Below are positions 1-6,235 of a stretch of DNA of 6,723 nt, in pieces. A program made the position numbers and the translations under genes. The DNA is taken from assembly GCA_030824255.1 (NCBI GenBank), contig JAVBYB010000137.1:1-6723 (forward strand). The letters are read 5' to 3'. Positions within the stretch are counted from its first letter, which is position 1, and each line of letters starts with the position of its first letter. A model generated the notes under the pieces. That model was not told where the DNA came from and did not search any database. It saw nothing but the letters and a program-made list of their open reading frames with translations. The stretch is from a bacterium. Its GTDB lineage: Bacteria > Pseudomonadota > Alphaproteobacteria > Caulobacterales > Hyphomonadaceae.

Positions 1-617
1 GAACAATGCAGGGCCGCTTCGCCCTCAACTTTACCGGCTCCGGCTTCCGCGATGCGGTAGCCTCGGCCAACGGCGAAGCTGGCCTTTGGTCCAACAACAG
101 CGAGCTATCGAAGTTTGCCACCGAAGGCGCAGGTCTCGACATCGGCGAAATCTTCCTGCTCTGGGCCACGGAAGACAAGGACGATCCAGAATTCATCAAG
201 TCCCGCTGCCTTGCGGCGAACGTCGCATTCAAGAACGGTCTGGCGACGCTTCAGCCTGCCGTCATCGACAACAAGGACAGCCTCATCGCAGCGTCCGGCC
301 ACGTTGACCTGAAGAATGAGTCGATCGACATCGAAGTCTACGCCCGCCCGCACGATGTCTCGATCGGCACGATCTCGGGCGACATCAAGGTCGGCGGCAC
401 GCTGCGCAATCCGTCCTTCGAGGCGCTGAACGAGGAAACGTTGCTGCAGGCTGGCATCGCTGGCCTGCTGGCTTCAGTGACCGGCGCGCTGGGCATCCTT
501 CCCTTCGTCCAGACCGGCGGTGAACCAGACGCTCCGTGCGCCACCCTGCTGGCGGATGCGAAAGAGACAAACACACGCCGCAATCCGGCTGCGAACGTCG
601 ACCCGAAGAAATCCTAG
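1..617 (+). CDS. AsmA family protein, C-terminal part (5' end outside window)
   Basis: This is the last 204 codons of a longer protein. The frame is open to the left edge, so the ATG at position 6 is unlikely to be the true start. The visible part has alternating short beta-strand-like segments (for example LNFTGSGFRDAVASANGEAG and the DIEVYARPHD/IKVGGTLRNPSFE stretch). It ends with a hydrophobic segment (about visible residues 147-170, ending GILPFVQTG), then DAPCATLLADAK and a polar tail. That ending, a hydrophobic helix then a Cys-Ala-x-Leu-Leu-Ala motif, is typical of AsmA-family C-termini. AsmA relatives are inner-membrane-anchored periplasmic proteins with a beta-groove fold, linked to lipid movement and outer-membrane homeostasis. 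The N-terminal membrane anchor would lie outside the window. The TAG stop is at 615-617, 10 bases before the stop of the convergent acyl-CoA synthetase. The family call is fairly secure; the exact subfamily and substrate cannot be told. Confidence 0.82.
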   Translation, partial: TMQGRFALNFTGSGFRDAVASANGEAGLWSNNSELSKFATEGAGLDIGEIFLLWATEDKDDPEFIKSRCLAANVAFKNGLATLQPAVIDNKDSLIAASGHVDLKNESIDIEVYARPHDVSIGTISGDIKVGGTLRNPSFEALNEETLLQAGIAGLLASVTGALGILPFVQTGGEPDAPCATLLADAKETNTRRNPAANVDPKKS

Positions 618-644
618 GCGACCGGCCCTAGAAGCGGATTCTTC
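605..644. terminator. Weak candidate bidirectional terminator between convergent genes
   Basis: An imperfect inverted repeat spans both stop codons of the convergent pair. GAAG (605-608) and AATCC (610-614) pair with CTTC (641-644) and GGATT (636-640), leaving A609 bulged. Inside, TAGG (615-618) pairs with CCTA (627-630) around an 8-base loop, with a 5-base bulge at 631-635. The A/T-rich bases lie in the arms rather than as a T-tract after the stem, so it is not a classical intrinsic terminator in either direction. It overlaps the final codons of both genes, so coding constraint or chance could explain it. Confidence 0.3.
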
Positions 645-2418
645 CACTTACAATGCTCTGCAAGACCTCGGCCGTGATCGGCTCATAAGTTTGAGCGTCA
701 TTGTCGACGACGAACAGGGGATCAGTCGTGCTCAGTGGATCAAAACCCTCTTTCACGAGGTCCACCTTGCGGTATTTCAGCGTGCCGGTGGTTTCGACTT
801 CATCCTGAAGTCGCACGAACGCCGGGCGGGCATAGGCCGGCAGATGCACGGCCAGGTGCGCGTAAAGCCCCTTGAGGTCCACGCCTTCCTTTGGCGTGAT
901 CGCCGCCATCCCCGCGCGTCCATCCTGCCCCGGCACGGCAACGCCATAGACAATCGCGTGCTTCACTCCCGGAAATGACGAGACCGCGATCTCGACTTCG
1001 CTGGTGGAGACGTTCTCGCCCTTCCAGCGGAACGTGTCACCGACACGATCGACAAAGTAGATGTACCCGTCTTTGTCCATCTTCATCAGGTCGCCGGTGC
1101 GAAACCACCGGTCGCCCTTCACGAACACATCGGTCAGGATCTTCTTCTTCGATTGCTTCTCGTCATTGTAGCCATCGAAGCGCTGCCGCACCTCGCCCGT
1201 GATCGGCCCCACCGCCTCGCCCACTTCATCGGGCGCGGCTTCCATGCAGAACCCGTCGGGCCCACGCATCGGCTCCTCCGTCTCGACATCGAACCTGATG
1301 ATCCGCGCCGGCAGGCGCGCCCGCAGCAGGCGCGGAATGCGGCCCACTGCGCCAATCTTCCCGTCGAGATTGAAGAAGTTCACATTGCCTTCGGTCGAGC
1401 CATAGAACTCCACCAGCCGCTTGATCCCCGTCCGCGCGACGAACTGCTCCCACACATCGGCGCGCAGGCCATTGCCGAAGCCCTTGGTGATCTTGTGCTG
1501 CCGCTCCAGCGCACTGGCAGGCTGGTTCATCAGATAGCGTCCAAGCTCGCCGATATAGACCAGCATCGTCGCATTGTTCTGGATCGCCTCTTGCCAGAAA
1601 TGCGAGGCCGAGAATTTTCGCCGCAGGATGATGCACGCGCCCGCATTCAGCGCCGTGCCAACGCCGCACATGCCGCCCGTCGCGTGATACAGCGGCAACG
1701 TCAATAGGATGCGGTCATTGTGCCCCGCCTCCGTTGCGTCCTTGAACACGCGCATCAGGCCTCGCCCGCGCACGCCCGTGATCTTCGCCGCTTTCGGCAA
1801 GCCTGTCGTGCCGGACGTGTAGATGTAAAGCGCCACGTCGCCGCCCTTGACGCCCGCCCGCAAAGACTTGTCCGGCCGCGTGGCAACTGCCTTATCCACG
1901 GCGCTGTCGATCTGCACCAGGCCATCAACCGCGCCGCCCAGAACGAACGCGCCCAGCGACAGCGGCGCCAGATCCTTCGCGCTCGCAAACTGCGGCGCCA
2001 GCTCAGGGTTCATAACGATGGCCTTGCAGTCGGCCACCTTGATGCAATGGGCGAGGCCCGCGCCCGACAGGTTGTAGTTGATCAGCGCGGTGCGCACCGC
2101 GATCTTCGCCATGCCCGCCCAGAAGGCGATGTAGTCGGGACGGTTCTCCATGAAGAGCGCAACCGTGTCGCCCTTCTTGAGCCCGACTGATTGGCCCCAA
2201 TGCGCAAACTGGTTCGCGCGCGCTTCAAAGGCTGCGTAGGTGATCTCCTGCCCTTCAAACGAGATGAAGGTCCGGTCGGCGTGATCGTCGACCGCGTCTT
2301 GGATCACATCCGCCAGCGTATACTCGGCCTCCGGATCGAAACTGCCGATGGCGCCGATGATGCGACGGAACCCGTTGATGTAGATCCAGTCGCTCTTGAT
2401 GCCGTCGAACAGGTTCAT
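628..2418 (-). CDS. FATP-type long/very-long-chain acyl-CoA synthetase
   Basis: Predicted to activate long- or very-long-chain fatty acids to acyl-CoA through an acyl-adenylate, in the cytoplasm or at the inner membrane, feeding beta-oxidation or lipid synthesis. Numbering from ATG 2418 (596 residues, normal for the family): the ATP-binding P-loop is YTSGTTGLPK at 200-209, the adenylate motif FYGSTEGN at 338-345, and the ribose-binding RTGD at 440-443. The stretch DRVGDTFRWKGENVSTSEVE at 457-476 is the signature separating FATP/very-long-chain synthetases (SLC27-like, as in PRK08279) from ordinary FadD. A likely catalytic lysine lies in TGTLKYRK near residue 548. The frame can be opened 11 codons earlier at a TTG (2451), directly after an in-frame stop; I prefer the ATG because MNLFDGIKSDW looks like the natural family start. 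Neither start has a good Shine-Dalgarno sequence. A terminator separates it from the upstream propeller gene, so it probably has its own promoter. Chain-length specificity cannot be read from sequence. Confidence 0.93.
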   Translation of the reverse strand: MNLFDGIKSDWIYINGFRRIIGAIGSFDPEAEYTLADVIQDAVDDHADRTFISFEGQEITYAAFEARANQFAHWGQSVGLKKGDTVALFMENRPDYIAFWAGMAKIAVRTALINYNLSGAGLAHCIKVADCKAIVMNPELAPQFASAKDLAPLSLGAFVLGGAVDGLVQIDSAVDKAVATRPDKSLRAGVKGGDVALYIYTSGTTGLPKAAKITGVRGRGLMRVFKDATEAGHNDRILLTLPLYHATGGMCGVGTALNAGACIILRRKFSASHFWQEAIQNNATMLVYIGELGRYLMNQPASALERQHKITKGFGNGLRADVWEQFVARTGIKRLVEFYGSTEGNVNFFNLDGKIGAVGRIPRLLRARLPARIIRFDVETEEPMRGPDGFCMEAAPDEVGEAVGPITGEVRQRFDGYNDEKQSKKKILTDVFVKGDRWFRTGDLMKMDKDGYIYFVDRVGDTFRWKGENVSTSEVEIAVSSFPGVKHAIVYGVAVPGQDGRAGMAAITPKEGVDLKGLYAHLAVHLPAYARPAFVRLQDEVETTGTLKYRKVDLVKEGFDPLSTTDPLFVVDNDAQTYEPITAEVLQSIVSGRIRF

Positions 2419-2606
2419 GGGGTACCGGGTCGGCTGGAGGGCGGGAATCAAAGGCTATGCGGGCGCGATTAAGGTGGCGTTGACGTATCGCACACGCCCG
2501 CCAAAAGAGATGTGATCGGAATCGCAAGACACAAGTCATGCCGCAGCGCGGAATCAAAATGGCGGACCCGGAGGCCCGCCATGTGTGTGCATCGCAATAA
2601 GCGCGA
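2419..2606. other. Intergenic region upstream of the acyl-CoA synthetase
   Basis: About 190 non-coding bases between the propeller stop and the synthetase start. The part near the propeller carries the hairpin terminator described separately. The remainder should hold the synthetase promoter, read leftward. I see no convincing -35/-10 pair. The best partial match is TTGGCGG (- strand, 2504-2498) with GATACGTC (2489-2482), but the 8-base spacing is too short. An imperfect palindrome at 2477-2497 (outer arms GCGT/ACGC, inner CG/CG) overlaps this area and could be an operator. No small ORF with coding-like codon use is visible. Confidence 0.5.
2556..2582 (-). terminator. Rho-independent terminator after the propeller lipoprotein gene
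   Basis: On the - strand the arms ATGGCGG (2582-2576) and CCGCCAT (2565-2559) form a 7-bp stem. In RNA it extends through a G-U wobble (2575/2566) and two C-G pairs to a 4-base loop UCCG closed by C-G, a stable UNCG-type tetraloop. The stem is followed by a short U run (UUU, or UUUU counting the last stem base) and then GAUU. It starts about 25 bases after the TAA of the propeller gene and is oriented to end that transcript. On the + strand no T-run follows, so it appears one-directional. The U-tract is short, which is the main reason for reserve. Confidence 0.72.
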
Positions 2607-3833
2607 TTACATGACGCCGGTCAGAACCAGCTTCTGCACGCGCCGCCCGGTATTCACCTCGCTGACATAGAGATTGCCCTCGGAGTCGATGTCGATGGAG
2701 TGAAGCCAGGTGAACTGCCCCGCCTGCCGTCCAATCCGCCCGATGGCCGCCACCGGCTCATGCGTCTCGCGCAGCAGGATCCAGATCCGCGCATTCATCA
2801 TGTCCGCGACGTAGACATACTTGCCGTCGGGTGAAATCGCGATGTCTGTCACCGTGCGCGTGCCGCCCGTCTCGGCTGCGATCACGATGTCGCGCACAAA
2901 GGTCAGCGACCCATCAGCCGCCTGCGTGAACAGCTGCGCCCGGTTGTTGCGCCGGTCACAGACATAGACATGCCCGTCATCGGTCGGCACGACGCAGTGC
3001 ACGATATCGCCATAGCCGCGCGAAGCCGGATTGGCCCCGCCATCCGCCGCGCTGGTCGCCTGGCTCTGGTCAAAATTCCCGGCGCGTGTCCCTCCCGAAG
3101 GAGATTCCGCATACGCGCCCCAGAACCCCGTGAAGGCGCCGCTTGCCGAATCGTACCGGATCACCCGCTTGTTGATGTAACCGTCGGCAATCAGCACCTG
3201 CCCGTTGCCGTGATAGACGTCAGCCGGATTGCCCAGCGCCGCCGTGTCTTCATTGCCTGCCGTCAGGCCCTTGCGCCCGAACGACCGGATGAACTTGCCG
3301 TCGGCGGTGAAGTTCAGCACGGCATGGTCGCCGTCGCCATTGCCGCCAAACCACACCGTCTTGTCGCTGTCGACAAAGACGCCGTGAATGCTGGCCGGCC
3401 ACTGGTTCACGCCGTCGATCACCGGACCTGTCTCGGCCCCACCCCATCCCGCGAGATACGCGCCGCTCTTGGAGAATCGCACCACGGTCGGCGCGGGCTT
3501 GCAGCACACAGCGCTCGGCGGATTGGTCGCCAGTCCCGTGTCCGTCGCTGTCAGCGAATGCGGGCGATGCACTACCCACACATCGTCATCTTCATCGACG
3601 GCGACACCGGACACCTGCCCCAGCAACAGATCCGCCGGCATCTGCGGCCACGCGGCATCCACCTTGAAGCGCGGATAGGGTTGCCCCGGCGCCAGAACCT
3701 CTGTCTCCAGTTCAACCAGTCCCGGCTGGGCGGGCGCCTGCGCGGTCGACGCCGTCTGCGTGCAGGCCGTCATCAGCAACGCGCAGGCCGCCACGCCGCC
3801 ATGCCACATCCAAACGCTGCGCTTTGCCTGCAC
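2607..3833 (-). CDS. NHL-type beta-propeller lipoprotein, peptidyl-alpha-hydroxyglycine-lyase-like
   Basis: A predicted lipid-anchored periplasmic or outer-membrane protein. Counting from GTG 3833 (408 residues), a basic N-terminus (QAKR) and hydrophobic segment lead to the lipobox LMTAC, with the lipidated Cys at residue 24. A low-complexity Ala/Gln/Thr linker follows, then repeated propeller blades (V-x-VDEDDDVWVVHRP, IHGVFVDSDKTVWFGGNG, ADVYHGNGQVLIADGYINKRVIRYD, TDIAISPDGKYVYVADMMNARI, LHSIDIDSEGNLYVSEVNTGRRVQK). The GQVSGVAVD...HRP stretch, CCKPAP, and the C-terminal GQFTWLHSIDID/EVNTGRRVQK are features I associate with bacterial proteins annotated as PAL-like. True PAL cleaves peptidyl-alpha-hydroxyglycine, but no bacterial substrate is known to me, so the activity is unproven. 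Start choice: GTG 3845 is also open, but a hairpin ends 3 bases before it, whereas GTG 3833 has AGG five to six bases upstream. ATG 3809 would remove the basic n-region. Monocistronic by its terminator. Confidence 0.85.
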   Translation of the reverse strand: MQAKRSVWMWHGGVAACALLMTACTQTASTAQAPAQPGLVELETEVLAPGQPYPRFKVDAAWPQMPADLLLGQVSGVAVDEDDDVWVVHRPHSLTATDTGLATNPPSAVCCKPAPTVVRFSKSGAYLAGWGGAETGPVIDGVNQWPASIHGVFVDSDKTVWFGGNGDGDHAVLNFTADGKFIRSFGRKGLTAGNEDTAALGNPADVYHGNGQVLIADGYINKRVIRYDSASGAFTGFWGAYAESPSGGTRAGNFDQSQATSAADGGANPASRGYGDIVHCVVPTDDGHVYVCDRRNNRAQLFTQAADGSLTFVRDIVIAAETGGTRTVTDIAISPDGKYVYVADMMNARIWILLRETHEPVAAIGRIGRQAGQFTWLHSIDIDSEGNLYVSEVNTGRRVQKLVLTGVM

Positions 3834-3848
3834 GTTGCACCTCACTCA

Positions 3849-3874
3849 CTGTGTCGATCGTCGCGATCACACAG
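3849..3874 (-). promoter_or_regulatory. Inverted repeat/hairpin just upstream of the propeller gene start
   Basis: On the + strand CTGTGT (3849-3854) pairs with ACACAG (3869-3874), and GATCG (3856-3860) pairs with CGATC (3864-3868) around a 3-base loop; C3855 is the only unpaired stem base. That is an 11-bp stem with one bulge. No T-run follows on either strand, so it is not an intrinsic terminator. It ends 3 bases before GTG 3845 and about 7 bases before the AGG assigned to GTG 3833. It could be a regulator-binding site or an RNA structure affecting translation initiation. Confidence 0.5.
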
Positions 3875-4003
3875 AGGCGGCGCCCGAGACGCAAGACGCG
3901 CAGGAACGTTGCCCCGCAATGCCCGCCCGTAATGCCGGTTATGGTCAACATCGCGCCAGTCGCGGCCAGACCTGCAGCGCCGCCGCCGCCGCCAAGCACT
4001 CGC

Positions 4004-4018
4004 GGAGATTTTATCTCC
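4004..4018. repeat. Perfect 6-bp inverted repeat with 3-base spacer
   Basis: GGAGAT (4004-4009), spacer TTT, ATCTCC (4013-4018). It is AT-richer than its surroundings and lies 74-88 bases upstream of ATG 4092, just before a possible -35 (TTGACC at 4031). Position and symmetry fit a dimeric-regulator operator for one or both divergent genes. A stem this short can also occur by chance. Confidence 0.4.
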
Positions 4019-4091
4019 ACCGAACGGCGATTGACCAACGCTGCTAACCCGACACCATGTAGCCGCTGAAGAATGTTCGGGAAAACCAACA

Positions 4092-4658
4092 ATGATCCGC
4101 AAAGCCGCCGCTGCCGCCCTGCTCCTGCTGTGCGCCTGCAACACGGCCAATGCCCAACCTCCCGGCCAGCTTCCGCCCAGCAACAATCCGGCGCAGATGA
4201 ATCGCGACGCCCCGGAAACACGCGGGCCCGTCCGCAATCTCGAGCCGCAAGCCGGACAGGAAATCACGACCATCCGCTACTGGAAGATCAGGAAGGGCGG
4301 CTTCCCGGAATTCCTGAAAGCGTCACAACAGGGCGTCTGGCCCTACTTCGAAAAGATCGGCGCACGCATTGTGGGGATGTGGCTGGTGATCCCACCGCCC
4401 GGCGGCAAGGAAGCGTCGCCCGACTATGACGAAGTGTACCTCACCACCCGTTATGCCAGCGCCGAACATTGGGCCGCCACGCGCGACGCCGCCGCCATGG
4501 GCGGAGACGGGCCAGACTATGCCGCCCTGCAGGCAGGCCTTGCCATGCGCCAGTCGCTGACGATCGAAACGAAGGTCACCTTCCTGCAGGGCGTCGTCGG
4601 CCCGCTGCCGCCTGCCTACATGCCGGGCACCGGCGAAAAGTTCATCGAGGCGCCCTAG
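4092..4658 (+). CDS. Small exported protein, possible NIPSNAP/dimeric alpha-beta barrel-like domain
   Basis: 188 residues. MIRK followed by a poly-Ala/Leu core is an export signal. Processing is ambiguous: Cys16 in LCAC resembles a lipobox, though Cys at the -2 place is unusual, and ANA-Q (residues 19-22) would suit signal peptidase I. Residues 22-55 are a Pro/Asn/Gln-rich linker. From about residue 57 the protein has one compact domain: a strand (ITTIRYWKIRKG), a helix with WPYFEKIG, a strand (ARIVGMWLVI), a loop PPPGGKEASPDYDEVY, a strand and helix (LTTRYASAEHWAATRDA), and a closing strand (IETKVTFLQGVVG). This order of beta-alpha-beta units with a Trp/Phe-rich helix resembles NIPSNAP-like dimeric barrels, but I cannot confirm the family. 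A weak Shine-Dalgarno GGGA at 4079-4082 lies 9 bases before the ATG. It is divergent from the propeller gene and convergent with the sulfotransferase, with which it shares stop bases. Confidence 0.75.
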   Translation: MIRKAAAAALLLLCACNTANAQPPGQLPPSNNPAQMNRDAPETRGPVRNLEPQAGQEITTIRYWKIRKGGFPEFLKASQQGVWPYFEKIGARIVGMWLVIPPPGGKEASPDYDEVYLTTRYASAEHWAATRDAAAMGGDGPDYAALQAGLAMRQSLTIETKVTFLQGVVGPLPPAYMPGTGEKFIEAP

Positions 4659-6235
4659 CCGAACTCATCACGTGACATGACGCCGGCTTCGATCAGTATC
4701 TCCAGCGCCGGATCGAGTGCGGGGCGATAGCGCCGCCACCGTCCAACAGCGCGCGCATTGATCGGCTCGCGCACCTGCGCGGCGCTCGGCGTCGCCACCG
4801 GCGCAGCATTCTCTTCGAACCGGACGCAGTCGTCTTCGAAAGGCAGGCCGCAGAAATCGAGCAGGCCTCTCACCTCGGCTTCAAGGTCGGCCACCAGGGC
4901 TTCATAGCTCAACACCCTGAACCGCTCCGGCGACAGCGCCTGCGTGAACGACGCCAGCACGCTTTCAAAACGTGCGACATGGCGCGCCGTCTCGCGAAGA
5001 TCGAATGCGTAGGTCAGGTCAGCGGATGTTTCTGCAAACGCCTGACGATAATTCCCCAGCACCGCATCTGCCGGATGCCGTCTCAGGCAAACTACCTTCG
5101 CCCCCGGCAACGCACGCAGGATCAACGGCGCCAGAAAGACATTCACTGGCAGCTTGTCGACAAAACGTCCCGCGATTCCAGTCCTGCGCTTCACGCGGTC
5201 GAGATAGGCGCGACCGACAGCAGCAAGATCGACAGCGCCCGCTGCATCGATCAGCGCACCGCTCACCTGACGCGCGCCTCGCACGCCCGTCGCCGCCTGC
5301 AGCGCCATCGGAAAATCCGAAAGCTCACCCGCCGATGTCACCTGACTATGGCTCGACAGGATGCGATCCGTCAGCGTGGTGCCCGAACGCGGCAGGCCCA
5401 CAACAAAGATCGGTCCATCAGCCGCACCGACTGCGCCAACTGATATGCCCAGACTGCGGAGCGCCGCATCGCTCAGGGCCGCATCACCGGCGGAATCCAC
5501 GCGCGTCGCCATCCCCGCTTTCGCCCGCGCCAGCCATTCCATCGCCTGCGCCGGTTCGCCGAGATCTTCATGGGCCTTGGCAATCGCGTGTCCCAGGACA
5601 TTCACCGCCGCCGGATCGCGCGCCATGCTCTGCGCAATCGCGGTCAGCCGGGGAATCTCGTTCTGCTCACGCGTCTGTCTTGTTATCTTCACCAGCTCGG
5701 CCCAACCCGGTCCGTGGTTCGGGTCGCGCGCAAGGCAGGCGCGGAACGCCTGCCGCGCCTCGTCGAACCGCCCCAGATAGACCAGCGCCGACCCATGATT
5801 GTAGTGATATCCCGGCGCCTGTCCCAGCTTCGCCGCCCGGCCATAGAGCTCCGCCGCCGCCGCGTGGCGCCCCGCCCGCGTCATTACAACGCCCGCCGTG
5901 TCGGCTGACCATGGATCGGGCTGCAGCTTGCCCACGGCTTCGGCTAGCGCGACGGCCTCTTCACGACGGTCAAGCGCATCGAGGCTCCGCGCCTTCTGCG
6001 CCATGGCCTGCACGTGGCCCGGTCTGGCGCGGATCGCGAGATCGAACTGGCTTATGGCCCCCGCATGGTCGCCACGCATCGCCAGCGCCGCGCCGAGCAT
6101 GAAGGATGCATCCGGTTGCCCCGGCGCGCGCGACAGGATCGCCCGCAACCCGGCTTCGGCCCCACGACTGTCACCCTTGGACAGCAGCAGCGCAGCCTGT
6201 TGCAGGCGTGGCCCAATCCCTCCGTCGCCGTTCAT
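4655..6235 (-). CDS. TPR-domain sulfotransferase
   Basis: 526 residues with two parts. Residues about 10-174 form around five tetratricopeptide repeats (the clearest is 43-74, ASFMLGAALAMRGDHAGAIS onward), a protein-protein interaction scaffold. Residues about 275-520 are a PAPS-dependent sulfotransferase domain. The 5'-phosphosulfate-binding loop VVGLPRSGTTLTDRIL is at 278-293, the presumed catalytic Glu is in AGEL (Glu304), DKLPVN is at 360-365, and the 3'-phosphate-binding segment RRHPADAVLGNYRQ is at 385-398. The C-terminal PSAAQVREPIN and VGRWRRY motifs (483-503) are also usual in this group. It should move a sulfonate group from PAPS to a sugar, lipid or protein acceptor; the acceptor is unknown. 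No signal peptide is visible, so it is cytoplasmic. ATG 6233-6235 overlaps the cupin stop (ATGA), indicating translational coupling. Its TAG stop shares the CTAG at 4655-4658 with the convergent gene. Confidence 0.92.
   Translation of the reverse strand: MNGDGGIGPRLQQAALLLSKGDSRGAEAGLRAILSRAPGQPDASFMLGAALAMRGDHAGAISQFDLAIRARPGHVQAMAQKARSLDALDRREEAVALAEAVGKLQPDPWSADTAGVVMTRAGRHAAAAELYGRAAKLGQAPGYHYNHGSALVYLGRFDEARQAFRACLARDPNHGPGWAELVKITRQTREQNEIPRLTAIAQSMARDPAAVNVLGHAIAKAHEDLGEPAQAMEWLARAKAGMATRVDSAGDAALSDAALRSLGISVGAVGAADGPIFVVGLPRSGTTLTDRILSSHSQVTSAGELSDFPMALQAATGVRGARQVSGALIDAAGAVDLAAVGRAYLDRVKRRTGIAGRFVDKLPVNVFLAPLILRALPGAKVVCLRRHPADAVLGNYRQAFAETSADLTYAFDLRETARHVARFESVLASFTQALSPERFRVLSYEALVADLEAEVRGLLDFCGLPFEDDCVRFEENAAPVATPSAAQVREPINARAVGRWRRYRPALDPALEILIEAGVMSRDEFG

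Larger units (their letters stand above)
3834..4091. other. Divergent intergenic region between two exported-protein genes
   Basis: About 250 bases between the leftward propeller gene and the rightward small exported protein; promoters for both should lie here. From left to right it holds a strong inverted repeat next to the propeller start (3849-3874), a run of five GCC triplets (3979-3993), a perfect short palindrome (4004-4018), and a TTGACC at 4031-4036 on the + strand. The TTGACC could be a -35 for the gene at 4092, but no good -10 follows at normal distance: GCTAAC at 4043-4048 is only 6 bases away. A TTGACC also reads leftward at 3948-3943 without a clear -10. Open frames crossing the region have codon third positions much less GC-biased than the real genes, so I call it non-coding. 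Confidence 0.6.

Noticed and set aside
3850..3873. CRP/FNR-like site (TGTG...CACA) before the propeller gene
   Set aside because: The half-sites are too far apart and not in the TGTGA-N6-TCACA arrangement; reported instead as an inverted repeat of unknown role.
2970..3932. Long + strand open frame (320 codons) opposite the propeller gene
   Set aside because: Arg/His-rich antisense shadow with no recognisable domain; the - strand protein shows a lipobox and propeller repeats.
4031..4048. TTGACC followed by GCTAAC, resembling an alphaproteobacterial housekeeping promoter
   Set aside because: The spacing between the two boxes is only 6 bases, far shorter than the usual 10-14 or 16-18, so they cannot be one promoter; kept only as a possible lone -35.
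3824..4069. Open frame on the + strand with a poly-Pro stretch (81 codons) across the divergent region
   Set aside because: Its third codon positions are much less GC-rich than in the real genes, it overlaps the start of the propeller gene, the proline run comes from a GCC triplet repeat, and no Shine-Dalgarno precedes it.
4668..4675. TCACGTGA perfect 8-base palindrome
   Set aside because: It lies inside the C-terminal coding part of the sulfotransferase, has no loop or T-run, and 8-base palindromes are expected by chance in a window this size.
4972..6102. Long + strand open frame (376 codons) opposite the sulfotransferase
   Set aside because: It is a Pro/Arg/Ser-rich antisense shadow, common in GC-rich DNA; the opposite strand encodes a well-motifed sulfotransferase.
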